Of a stretch of 8,254 nt of DNA, positions 1 through 6,783 are shown piece after piece; position 1 is the first letter of the stretch, and each line of letters begins with the position of its first letter. The DNA is taken from NCBI GenBank assembly GCA_964345695.1, contig CAYFSC010000135.1:1-8254 (forward strand), given 5' to 3'. A program made the translations under genes and the position numbers. The DNA is from CAYFSC01 sp964345695 (GTDB lineage: Bacteria > Bacteroidota > Rhodothermia > Rhodothermales > Salinibacteraceae). Below the pieces are notes generated by a model. It ran no database searches and had not been told where the DNA came from. It saw only the letters and a list, made by a program, of their open reading frames with translations.

Positions 1-996
1 CTCGATGCCACGCACGCTCTGCACGACGACTCCGACCCGCACTTCCTCAAAGAACTCTCGAACGCCGTCGACACCCACCTCGACGCGCCGCCGCGCCACC
101 TCATCGCCGAAGACCACCGCAACCTGAACCGGCTCGTGCAGCCGCGCCCTCAGGGCGGTTACGGCCTCGATGCCGTCTGGAGCGACGATCTGCACCATCA
201 GCTTCGCTGCCTCACGGCAGGCGACCGCGAGGGCTACTTTCGCGACTACACCGCGACCACCGCGTCCGACATCGCCACGACCCTGCGCGACGGATGGTTC
301 TACCGCGGCCAGCACTCGGAGCATCTCGACGCCCCGCGTGGCACCGATCCGGATCCGGTCGACCGGACACAGTGCGTCGTGTTCATTCAGAACCACGACC
401 AGGTGGGCAACCGCCCGACCGGCAACCGCCTGACCGACGACGTCTCGCTTCCGGTGTACCGGGCCCTCTCGACCCTGCTGTGCTGTGCCGAGACGCTGCC
501 CCTGCTGTTTATGGGCCAGGAGTGGGCCGCGGCGACGCCCTTCCAGTTTTTCACCGACCACAACGAGGAGCTGGGAGCGCTCGTGACCGAGGGCCGCAAG
601 GAGGAGTTCCACGGCTTTTCGGGCTTTGAGGGAGAGGTGCCCGATCCGCAGGACGCACAAACATTCGCGCGGAGCCACCTCGACTGGAGCGAACCCCGAG
701 GGGCACCCCACGACGGAGTCCTGGCCCTGTACCGCGACCTGCTCACGCTCCGCCCACAACTTGGTGCGCTGGCCACCGTCGAGGCGCCGAGCGACACGAC
801 GCTCGTCCTGCATCGCCCCCCGTACCGCGTGCTCGTGAACCTTTCCGGCACGGCCACGGTCGACGTCCCCGGCGGCACTCGCTGCGTTCTCCACACCGAG
901 CAGGACGACTACACCACCGACGCCGTGCCCCCGCAGCTCGCGGGCGGCGCGGTGGCCTTCGACCGCCCCGGTGCCGTCGCGCTCTGCGCGTCCTAA
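1..996 (+). CDS. treZ: Maltooligosyltrehalose trehalohydrolase (TreZ), 3' part, 331 residues visible
   Basis: This cytoplasmic GH13-family enzyme hydrolyses the alpha-1,4 bond next to the trehalose end of maltooligosyltrehalose, releasing trehalose; it is the second step of the TreY/TreZ pathway. The reading frame is open to the left edge, so the N-terminal domain and about half the protein are missing. Seen, numbering from the window edge: LDATHA with the expected nucleophile Asp2; IAEDHRN with acid/base Glu37; WSDDLHHQL near 60-67; NHDQVGNR with Asp133 (third catalytic Asp); MGQEWAAATPFQFFTDH near 171-187; VPDPQDA near 213-219, typical of TreZ rather than other GH13 enzymes; then a C-terminal beta-sandwich region (VLVNLSG). 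All three catalytic residues are present, so the enzyme should be active. The GTG at 136 is internal, because the catalytic motifs lie upstream of it. The TAA stop at 994-996 is inside an 18-bp duplication. treY follows after one intervening gene. Confidence 0.95.
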   Translation, partial: LDATHALHDDSDPHFLKELSNAVDTHLDAPPRHLIAEDHRNLNRLVQPRPQGGYGLDAVWSDDLHHQLRCLTAGDREGYFRDYTATTASDIATTLRDGWFYRGQHSEHLDAPRGTDPDPVDRTQCVVFIQNHDQVGNRPTGNRLTDDVSLPVYRALSTLLCCAETLPLLFMGQEWAAATPFQFFTDHNEELGALVTEGRKEEFHGFSGFEGEVPDPQDAQTFARSHLDWSEPRGAPHDGVLALYRDLLTLRPQLGALATVEAPSDTTLVLHRPPYRVLVNLSGTATVDVPGGTRCVLHTEQDDYTTDAVPPQLAGGAVAFDRPGAVALCAS

Positions 997-1016
997 CGGC
1001 TCTGCGCGTCCTAACG
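981..1016. repeat. Perfect 18-bp tandem duplication across the treZ stop
   Basis: Two adjacent identical 18-nt copies (gctctgcgcgtcctaacg) occupy 981-998 and 999-1016. The first holds the last four sense codons of treZ and its TAA stop. Because the unit is a multiple of three, the second copy repeats the same in-frame TAA at 1012-1014. This looks like a recent slippage duplication; it leaves the protein unchanged and gives a backup stop. Confidence 0.9.
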
Positions 1017-1021
1017 GCGGA

Positions 1022-1038
1022 GTCCCGGACCGCGGGAC
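1022..1038 (+). terminator. Hairpin after treZ, terminator-like
   Basis: GTCCCG (1022-1027) and CGGGAC (1033-1038) form a perfect 6-bp GC stem with a 5-nt loop, 25 nt past the treZ stop. No clean T-run follows; the downstream sequence is GC-rich and then reads TATTCTTCCCC. It could be a weak terminator, an mRNA 3'-end stabiliser, or part of the control region of the next gene. Confidence 0.45.
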
Positions 1039-1046
1039 GCGCCCGA

Positions 1047-1054
1047 CGTATTCT
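1047..1054 (+). promoter_or_regulatory. Possible -10-type element CGTATTCT before the DUF3052 gene
   Basis: The TATTCT core (1049-1054) matches four of six positions of a TATAAT-type -10 box and ends 29 nt before the TTG start at 1084. The same 8-mer CGTATTCT lies 30 nt before the antiporter start on the other strand, which is the main reason to list it. No convincing -35 element is visible upstream; that region is GC-rich and contains the treZ-end hairpin. Confidence 0.3.
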
Positions 1055-1083
1055 TCCCCAACCGCCGTCCTTCCTCCTTCCGA

Positions 1084-1494
1084 TTGCCCCGTTACACCGT
1101 GCCTCGCTCTCTCGCCGACGCGCTTCAGATTGAACCCGGCATGCGGATTGTGCTGCTGAACGCGCCCGATCCGTTTCTTCCCGCGCTCCGCCCACTCCCC
1201 GAGACCGTCGAGGTGGTGGAGGACCCCGACGGTCCGGTGGACTACGTGCACCTCTTTGCGCTGAACACCGACCACCTCGACACGCTCTTGCAGGACGCGC
1301 TCCGGCTCGTCACGTTCGACGGATGCCTGTGGATTTCCTGGCCGAAGCCCTCGTCCTCCGTGGAGACAGACCTGGACCGGGAGCTGCTCACCGAAGCCCT
1401 CGGTACGCTCGGCTACCGGCCGGTGCGAGTTGTGTCGGTCAGCAACGTCTGGGCGGCGCTTCGCTTTCGCCCGCGAGATGCCGTCGGCGCGTAG
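1084..1494 (+). CDS. DUF3052-family protein, 136 aa
   Basis: This is a small soluble protein of unknown biochemical function. It follows the DUF3052 pattern along its whole length: an N-terminal YxxxxSLADALQIEPGMRI segment, LLNAPDPF (about 24-31), VDYVHLFAL in the middle, LWISWPKPSSSVETDLD near 80-96, and a C-terminal VSNVWAALRFRPR that corresponds to the family's W-x-x-L-x-F ending. The length is normal for the family, with no membrane segment or signal peptide. The start is uncertain. TTG at 1084 keeps the N-terminal Tyr that family members usually carry near residue 4, and it sits 2 nt after the pyrimidine tract 1068-1081. In-frame GTG at 1099 would give 131 aa. No Shine-Dalgarno motif precedes either. 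It lies between treZ (87-nt gap) and treY (168-nt gap). A link to trehalose metabolism is suggested only by position. Confidence 0.8.
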   Translation: MPRYTVPRSLADALQIEPGMRIVLLNAPDPFLPALRPLPETVEVVEDPDGPVDYVHLFALNTDHLDTLLQDALRLVTFDGCLWISWPKPSSSVETDLDRELLTEALGTLGYRPVRVVSVSNVWAALRFRPRDAVGA

Positions 1495-1511
1495 GCCGGG
1501 CGCCGGCTGCC

Positions 1512-1541
1512 GGTTTCCGAGGTCCACGGTCTCTGGAAATC
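1512..1541 (+). other. RNA hairpin just after the DUF3052 gene
   Basis: TTTCC-GAG (1514-1521) pairs with CTC-T-GGAAA (1531-1539): an 8-bp stem with one bulged T at 1534 and a 9-nt loop. It can extend by a G-T and a G-C pair to 1512 and 1541. It starts 17 nt past the stop of the DUF3052 gene. No T-run follows, so it is better described as a structured element in the gene's 3' end or the treY leader than as a classical terminator. Confidence 0.35.
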
Positions 1542-1627
1542 CACGGCTCCCGCTCCCTTCCTCGCGGAATCCCGTGACCGCCGGCTCCGCCCCTGGCGCG
1601 GGGCCTTCGCACCGAATCCACGGCTCC
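1538..1627. repeat. Direct repeat of 13 nt in the treY upstream region
   Basis: AATCCACGGCTCC occurs at 1538-1550 and again at 1615-1627, copy starts 77 nt apart. Each copy is followed by a pyrimidine-rich stretch. A shorter related word (TCCACGG) is at 1523-1529. These could be paired binding sites in front of treY or remnants of a duplication. Confidence 0.6.
1589..1604 (+). terminator. Small GC hairpin between the DUF3052 gene and treY
   Basis: GCCCC (1589-1593) and GGGGC (1600-1604) form a 5-bp stem with a 6-nt loop, lying between the two copies of the 13-nt repeat. There is no T-run. The background is very GC-rich, so a chance stem is quite possible. Confidence 0.25.
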
Positions 1628-1648
1628 TCTTCTGCCCTCCTTCCTCTC
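1624..1648 (+). promoter_or_regulatory. Pyrimidine-rich leader before treY in place of a Shine-Dalgarno site
   Basis: The stretch is almost all C and T (1624-1633 and 1635-1648, broken by one G) and ends 14 nt before the treY ATG. It shares the 9-mer TCCTTCCTC with the leader of the DUF3052 gene (1068-1076) and the 8-mer CTCCTTCC with the region before the SDR gene (5911-5918). No AGGAGG-like motif is present. Its role in initiation is inferred. Confidence 0.35.
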
Positions 1649-1662
1649 ATTGTCCACTGGTC

Positions 1663-4362
1663 ATGCACGCCACCTATCGCCTGCAGCTGACGCCCGAGTT
1701 CGGATTTGCCGAGGTCGAGGCGCTCCTTCCATATTTTGAGCGTCTGGGCGTGAGCCACCTCTACCTTTCGCCGATTACGGAAGCCCGGCCCGGCAGCACA
1801 CACGGCTACGATGTGATCGACCACAACCAGGTGCGCGACGCGTTCGGCGGGCGCGAGGCGTTCGACACGCTCTGTGCCGCCGCCGACGAAGCCGGCCTCG
1901 GCATTCTGCTCGACTTCGTGCCCAACCACGCCGGGGTGGGCCCCAACAACGACGCCTGGCAGGACGTGCTGGCCTACGGCCCCCACTCGGCCTACGCGCA
2001 CCACTTCGACATCGACTGGGACCCGCTGAAGCCCGAGCTGCGCGGAAAGATTCTGCTTCCGTTCCTCGGAGAAACCTACGGCGAGATTCTGGACAACGGC
2101 GAAATCACGCTGTCCATCGACGAAGGACACTTCTACGCGGCGTACTACGACCATCGGTTTGCGATCAGTCCGCGCACCTACCCGCACATTTTTCGCGCCC
2201 TCCTTCCGTCCTTCGAGCGCACCGATGCCTTCTTCGATCTGCGTGAGCTGCGCGACGCGTTCGGCCGCCTGGATCCCGACGAGCGGGAGCGTGCCGAGGC
2301 GCTGTGCCGTCGCCTGGACGCCGTCGCCGCATCGGCCGACCCCCTCGACGACGCCCTGCTTCAGGACGCCCTGTCGCGCGAGGCGCTGCACGACCTTCTG
2401 GAGCAGCAGCACTGGCGGCTGGCGTACTGGAAAACCGCGGGCCGCGAAATCAACTACCGGCGGTTTTTCACGATCAACGACCTGGTGGGGCTCCGCATGG
2501 AGGACGAGGAGCTGTTCTGGGGGGCGCACCGCCTGCTCGGCGACCTGCTCGCGAAGGACAGCGTGGACGGCGTCCGCATCGACCACATCGACGGCCTCTT
2601 CGACCCGCATCAGTACCTGGACCGCCTGCGCGACCTCGGCGCGCATCACATCTGGGTCGAGAAGATCCTGGCCCCGCGCGAGACCCTGCCAGAGGACTGG
2701 CCCGTCGACGGCACCACAGGCTACGACTTTCTGAACGACGCCATGGGCACGCTCGTGAAGAGCGACGGCGAAGAGCCGCTGCGGCGTCTCTATCAGCGCC
2801 AGGTGCCGGACGCCCCCTCGTACGCCGACACGGTCTACCGCAGCAAGAAGCTCATCATCGGGCAGACGCTGTCGAGCGAGCTGGCGCGCCTGGCCTACGA
2901 ACTCGACCGCCTGTCGGAGGCCGACTACCACACGCGCGACGTGACGCTGGCGGCGCTCCGCGAGGCGCTCGCGGAGGTGGTGGCGGCGTTCGACCGGTAC
3001 CGCACCTACCTTCCGCACGGGGACGGCGAAACGCGCGAGGTCGTCGAAGAGGCCATCCACCGGGCCCAGCAGCACAAAGCCACGGCCGAGCCCACCGTCT
3101 TCCGCTTCGTGGCGCAGGCCATCCTCGGGGAGCTGCGCGACGACCTCCGGGAGGCACAGCGCGCTTGGGTCGGGCGCCTGCAGCAGTACACCGGACCCGT
3201 CGCGGCGAAGGGCGTCGAGGACACGGCGTTCTACCGGCACGTTCCCCTCGCCGCGCTGAACGAGGTCGGCGGCGAGCCGGATGCCTTTGGCACACACGAC
3301 CACGCCTTCCACGCCCGCAACCGATTTCGGGCGCGCAACTACCCGCACGCGCTGATCACCACCGCCACGCACGACCACAAGCGGGGCGCCGATACGCGCA
3401 TGCGCGGCATTGCGCTCGCCGAAATCCCCGACCGCTGGGCCGACGCAGTGCAAGCGCTGGACGCCATCGGCGACATGTACCGCGGCCCCCACGGTCCCGC
3501 GCCGGGCGACGCGTACCTGTTCTACCAGACGCTCGCTGCACTCTGGTGCGACGCCACCGGAGCACCCGCCGAAGAGGCGCGACGCGACGCCCTCGCCGAC
3601 CGGCTATCGGCCTACATGGAAAAAGCAGCGCGCGAGGCCAAGCAGCAAACGAGCTGGATCAACCCCAATACCGATTACGAGGACGACCTGGAACGCTTTG
3701 TCCGTGGCGTCACCACCGACGCGGACACGCCCGACGCGCTGGACGACCTCGGCACGGACCTCGCCCGCGCCGGCTTTGCCAACCGCCTGAGTCAGCTTGT
3801 CCTGAAGCTTACGGCCCCCGGCCTGCCCGACGTGTACCGCGGCACCGAAAGCGCCGATCTGACCCTCGTGGATCCCGACAACCGTCGCCCCGTCGACTGG
3901 CCCGCCCGGCGTGAGGGGCTGGACGCCCTGGCCTCCGTGCTCGACGCACCCTCGCCCGAGGCCGTGCGCTCCCTCTTCGAGACGCCCTCGCCGAAGGCCT
4001 ACCTGTACGTGCACGCTCGTCTCCTCCGCTGGCGGCGCGCGCATCCCGACCTCGTGACCGCCTCGGCATACGACGGCCTCGACCTCGATGGGGACGGCGC
4101 CGGGGACTGGCTCGCCTTTGTCCGGAGGACCGGCGACGAGGCCTCCCCCGCCGCGGCCCTTCTCGTAGCCGTTCCGCGCCACCCGCTCACGCGCACTTCC
4201 GACGCTCCCGCCCGCCTCTGCCTTCCCGATGCCCTACACGACCGGACGTGGACGGACCTGCTGACGAACGAGACGGTTCATGCGGGCACCACGGTTGATC
4301 TTGCATCGCGCGTCCCGACCTGGACCGTTCTGTCTGCCTCCGGGCGCGACGACGCATCGTAG
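1663..4362 (+). CDS. treY: Maltooligosyltrehalose synthase (TreY), 899 aa
   Basis: This cytoplasmic GH13-family enzyme isomerises the reducing-end alpha-1,4 bond of a maltooligosaccharide to alpha,alpha-1,1, making the substrate of TreZ. The N-terminus TYRLQLTPEFGF and YLSPITEARPGSTHGYDVIDHNQ are characteristic of TreY. GH13 regions are intact: DFVPNH (84-89), DGVRIDHIDG with nucleophile Asp307, WVEKIL with acid/base Glu333, and TATHDHKRGADTR with catalytic Asp571. KGVEDTAFYRH and the late LPDVYRGTE also fit the family. The length is within the usual range. The ATG at 1663 places TYRLQL four residues in, as expected; no Shine-Dalgarno site precedes it. A run D-L-D-G-D-G-A-G-D (807-815) near the C-terminus resembles a calcium-binding loop and is not a TreY motif I know. 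treZ lies upstream with one gene between. Confidence 0.97.
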   Translation: MHATYRLQLTPEFGFAEVEALLPYFERLGVSHLYLSPITEARPGSTHGYDVIDHNQVRDAFGGREAFDTLCAAADEAGLGILLDFVPNHAGVGPNNDAWQDVLAYGPHSAYAHHFDIDWDPLKPELRGKILLPFLGETYGEILDNGEITLSIDEGHFYAAYYDHRFAISPRTYPHIFRALLPSFERTDAFFDLRELRDAFGRLDPDERERAEALCRRLDAVAASADPLDDALLQDALSREALHDLLEQQHWRLAYWKTAGREINYRRFFTINDLVGLRMEDEELFWGAHRLLGDLLAKDSVDGVRIDHIDGLFDPHQYLDRLRDLGAHHIWVEKILAPRETLPEDWPVDGTTGYDFLNDAMGTLVKSDGEEPLRRLYQRQVPDAPSYADTVYRSKKLIIGQTLSSELARLAYELDRLSEADYHTRDVTLAALREALAEVVAAFDRYRTYLPHGDGETREVVEEAIHRAQQHKATAEPTVFRFVAQAILGELRDDLREAQRAWVGRLQQYTGPVAAKGVEDTAFYRHVPLAALNEVGGEPDAFGTHDHAFHARNRFRARNYPHALITTATHDHKRGADTRMRGIALAEIPDRWADAVQALDAIGDMYRGPHGPAPGDAYLFYQTLAALWCDATGAPAEEARRDALADRLSAYMEKAAREAKQQTSWINPNTDYEDDLERFVRGVTTDADTPDALDDLGTDLARAGFANRLSQLVLKLTAPGLPDVYRGTESADLTLVDPDNRRPVDWPARREGLDALASVLDAPSPEAVRSLFETPSPKAYLYVHARLLRWRRAHPDLVTASAYDGLDLDGDGAGDWLAFVRRTGDEASPAAALLVAVPRHPLTRTSDAPARLCLPDALHDRTWTDLLTNETVHAGTTVDLASRVPTWTVLSASGRDDAS

Positions 4363-4368
4363 CCCGAC

Positions 4369-4490
4369 CGCCGGCGCCCNNNNNNNNNNNNNNNNNNNNN
4401 NNNNNNNNNNNNNNNNNNNNNNNNNNNNNNNNNNNNNNNNNNNNNNNNNNNNNNNNNNNNNNNNNNNNNNNNNNNNNNNCGCCGGCGCCC
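4369..4490. repeat. Identical 11-nt edges on both sides of the assembly gap
   Basis: CGCCGGCGCCC is present at 4369-4379, directly before the N run, and at 4480-4490, directly after it. Either the two contig ends overlap and the gap is artificial, or the unseen sequence is bounded by a short GC-rich repeat. If the copies are merged, CCCGACCG (4363-4370) can pair with CGGCCGGG (4496-4503) with one A-C mismatch, followed by ATTCTCTTCT: a terminator-like structure for treY. Confidence 0.8.
4380..4479. other. Assembly gap, 100 N
   Basis: Exactly 100 undetermined bases, the conventional placeholder for a gap of unknown size. It starts 17 nt after the treY stop. The true sequence could be nothing, or could hold further DNA. 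Reading frames that run through it on either strand are not evidence of a gene. Confidence 0.97.
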
Positions 4491-4570
4491 CGTCTCGGCC
4501 GGGATTCTCTTCTGTCCAGCCTCTGCCGGAACGGTCGCGTGTTCTCTCCAACAAGTGGATTGCTGCGCTC

Positions 4571-5848
4571 GTGAACCTCTATGCCGTTCTCATCCTGGTT
4601 GCGCTGCTCGTGGAGTACGGGCTCGACCTCGTCGCGAACGTGCTCAACCTGCGCGCCCTTCGGACCGAGGTGCCCGACGCGTTTGCCGACACCTTCGACG
4701 AGGACGAGTATGCGGAGGCTCAGGCGTACACCCGCGCTCAGACCCGCTTCGGACTCCTCACGTCCACCTTCCACCTGGCTGTGCTTCTTGCCTTCTGGTT
4801 TGCCGGTGGCTTCGAGGGGCTCGACACCGTCGTCCGCAGTTGGGGCTTCGGTGCCATCGGCACAGGCCTTCTCTACATCGGGCTGCTCGTGCTGGCGCGG
4901 AGCGTGCTCTCGCTGCCGTTCCAGATCTACGCCACGTTCGTCCTGGAGGAACGGTTCGGCTTCAACCAGACGACGCCCGCCACCTTCGCGTTCGACCTCG
5001 TGAAAGGCACCGCCCTGAGCTTTGCCATCGGCGGTCCGCTGTTGGCGGCGGTGCTGTGGTTTTTCGAAACGTCGGGCCCGTACGCGTGGGTCTACGCCTG
5101 GGGGGCCGTGACTGCGCTCCTGCTGGTCCTCCAGTTCGCTGCGCCGCGCTACCTGATGCCAATCTTCAACGACTTCGAGCCGCTGGATGACGGGAATCTG
5201 CGCGACGCGATCCTGTCGTACGCCGACGCGGTCGACTTCGCGGTGGACGACGTCTACGTCATGGACGGATCGCGCCGCTCCAGCAAGTCGAACGCCTTCT
5301 TCACGGGCTTCGGAGCAAACCGGCGGATTGTGCTCTTCGACACGCTCGTCAGCGAGCACACCGTCGACGAGCTGGTGACCGTCGTCGCGCACGAAGTCGG
5401 CCACTACAAGAAGAACCACATTCCGCAGCGCATGGCGATCAGCATCCTGCACACCGGCGTGCTCTTTTTGCTGCTGTCCGTCTTTCTGCAGGTGGAGGGC
5501 CTGTACGCCGCATTCTACGTCGACCAGATGGCCGTCTACACCGGCATTCTGTTCTTCGGCCTCCTGTACACGCCCGCCGATCTGCTGCTGTCTCTTCCGC
5601 TGAACGCCTGGTCGCGCCGGCACGAGTACGAGGCCGATCGCTTCGCGGTGGAAACCACCGGCCGCCCCGACACCTTCATCGGCGCGCTGAAGCAACTGGC
5701 CGAGACGAACCTCGCCAACCTGACGCCGCATCCGTTCAAGGTGGCGCTGGAGTACTCGCATCCACCGCTCTTGGATCGCATCCGCGCCATTCGAGCCCAC
5801 GCCTCCGACGCCCCGGTCCGTCCTGCCGCTCAGGTCCATCGCGCTTAG
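4571..5848 (+). CDS. M48-family integral membrane zinc metalloprotease, Ste24 type, 425 aa
   Basis: This is a membrane-embedded zinc endopeptidase, probably in the inner membrane. In eukaryotes the Ste24 family processes prenylated CAAX proteins; bacterial members are usually linked to membrane-protein quality control, and the substrate here is unknown. Seen: the N-terminal Ste24 domain with ERFGFNQTT (127-135), GSRRSSKSNAFFTGFG (233-248), the zinc motif HEVGH (His274, Glu275, His278), and HEYEAD with the expected third zinc ligand Glu352. About seven hydrophobic segments lie near 3-22, 65-81, 95-115, 148-165, 172-191, 289-308 and 321-341, the number expected for Ste24. GTG at 4571 is chosen because it puts the first membrane segment at the N-terminus (MNLYAVLILVALL) and gives a normal length; no ATG or GTG lies in frame between the gap and it. 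The gap is 91 nt upstream. No Shine-Dalgarno motif. Confidence 0.92.
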   Translation: MNLYAVLILVALLVEYGLDLVANVLNLRALRTEVPDAFADTFDEDEYAEAQAYTRAQTRFGLLTSTFHLAVLLAFWFAGGFEGLDTVVRSWGFGAIGTGLLYIGLLVLARSVLSLPFQIYATFVLEERFGFNQTTPATFAFDLVKGTALSFAIGGPLLAAVLWFFETSGPYAWVYAWGAVTALLLVLQFAAPRYLMPIFNDFEPLDDGNLRDAILSYADAVDFAVDDVYVMDGSRRSSKSNAFFTGFGANRRIVLFDTLVSEHTVDELVTVVAHEVGHYKKNHIPQRMAISILHTGVLFLLLSVFLQVEGLYAAFYVDQMAVYTGILFFGLLYTPADLLLSLPLNAWSRRHEYEADRFAVETTGRPDTFIGALKQLAETNLANLTPHPFKVALEYSHPPLLDRIRAIRAHASDAPVRPAAQVHRA

Positions 5849-5970
5849 CACTCCCGGGCTTCTGCCAGTCCTCGAAACCGCCCTCGGCCGTCTTTTCGGG
5901 AATCACGCGTCTCCTTCCGGGGTATTTCTTGCGTGCAGACGCCTCGCTCCGCTCAACCAACTACGTTCCC

Positions 5971-6756
5971 ATGGCACATCTTGTCATTCCCGGCGGCAAC
6001 GGATTCATCGGTTCGCACATCGCTCGCCTCGCGGTCGAGCACGGACACGACGTGACGGCTTTCGGCCGCAGTGGTCCTCCCGACCTCGACCCGGACGCCC
6101 ATGCCTGGATGCGCGACGTGCACTGGCGCGCGGCTGACGTGTTTGACCTCGACACGTGGCGGGACGCGCTGGCCGACGCCGACGCGGTGGTCCACAGCAT
6201 TGCCACGATTCGGCAGGATCCGGAGCGCGACATCACCTTCGACCGCGTGAACGCCGAGTCGGCTCTCCTCGCGGCGGAGGCGGCCTCTGAGGCCGGGGTC
6301 GAGGCCTTCGTCTTTCTGTCGGTGCGCGACAAGCCGCCGCTCGTCTCCGGACGCTTCATCGCTGCCAAGCGACGGGCCGAGCGCGAGATTCCGCAGGCGC
6401 ACCCCACCCTCCGATTCGTTTCGCTCCGTCCCAACCTGGTGTTCGGCCCCGGGCGACGGGGCTCCGGCACGCTGGCCGCGCTCCTGGAAACAGCCCAGCC
6501 GTGGACGCGCTTCAGCTATGCCGCACCGTCGGGGCGCCCCCTCCCCGTCGAGCTGGTCGCCGCAGCCGCCGTTCACGCTGCCGTCACGCCGTCGGTCGAG
6601 GGGACGCTGTCGGTTCCTCAGATTGACGAGTTTGGACGCACGAGCGGGCTTATCGGGATGGACGAGCTGTCTGAACCCTCGCTCGCCCCGCTTCTCCTTG
6701 GGCTCGGCGGAGCCGCATTCGGCGGGTGGCTGCTGCGCAAAGCCTTCCGCTCCTGA
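5971..6756 (+). CDS. NAD(P)-binding epimerase-like protein (atypical/extended SDR, NDUFA9-like), 261 aa
   Basis: This is a Rossmann-fold protein of the NAD-dependent epimerase/dehydratase superfamily, closest in style to the NDUFA9-like atypical SDRs. The substrate is unknown. Seen: nucleotide-binding motif PGGNGFIGSHI (Gly8, Gly11, Gly14); ADAVVHSIATIRQD around 68-82; FLSVRD with Ser117; GRFIAAKRRAE, in which the usual Tyr is Phe129 while Lys133 is kept; SLRPNLVFGPG, the typical RP-x-x-(V/I)-x-GPG turn. Loss of the Tyr suggests a binding or structural role rather than ordinary dehydrogenase chemistry. The C-terminal stretch LAPLLLGLGGAAFGGWLL followed by RKAFRS could be a membrane anchor. 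ATG at 5971 puts the Rossmann motif at residue 8, as usual; an in-frame TTG at 5929 would add 14 unlikely residues. The 122-nt upstream gap holds CTCCTTCC (5911-5918) but no clear promoter. It converges with the antiporter gene. Confidence 0.85.
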   Translation: MAHLVIPGGNGFIGSHIARLAVEHGHDVTAFGRSGPPDLDPDAHAWMRDVHWRAADVFDLDTWRDALADADAVVHSIATIRQDPERDITFDRVNAESALLAAEAASEAGVEAFVFLSVRDKPPLVSGRFIAAKRRAEREIPQAHPTLRFVSLRPNLVFGPGRRGSGTLAALLETAQPWTRFSYAAPSGRPLPVELVAAAAVHAAVTPSVEGTLSVPQIDEFGRTSGLIGMDELSEPSLAPLLLGLGGAAFGGWLLRKAFRS

Positions 6757-6764
6757 GCATCCGT

Positions 6765-6780
6765 CGGGCCGCTGGGCCCG
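6765..6780. terminator. Hairpin between convergent genes
   Basis: CGGGCC (6765-6770) and GGCCCG (6775-6780) form a perfect 6-bp GC stem with the 4-nt loop GCTG. It occupies most of the 27-nt spacer between the SDR stop and the antiporter stop. Its position between two converging genes fits a shared bidirectional terminator, but neither side has a T-run. Confidence 0.5.
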
Positions 6781-6783
6781 TAA

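Noticed and set aside
1498..1507. GGGCGCCGGC after the DUF3052 stop, inverse of the word at the gap edges
   Set aside because: It is a 10-nt pure G/C word in a GC-rich genome and likely coincidental; alone it does not show that a repeat family flanks the gap.
2304..3914. 536-codon + strand frame inside treY
   Set aside because: It is fully contained in treY in another frame, and its Arg/Pro/Gly/Ala-rich translation is typical of an out-of-frame reading of GC-rich DNA.
4280..5848. One long + strand protein reading through the N gap into the M48 protease
   Set aside because: The frame is open across N only because N cannot encode a stop. Its first part overlaps the 3' end of treY in another frame, and the protease has a natural start at 4571.
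4187..5851. 554-codon - strand frame opposite the protease
   Set aside because: It also crosses the N gap, lies antisense to a clear membrane protease, and has no recognisable family motif; it is a GC-driven shadow.
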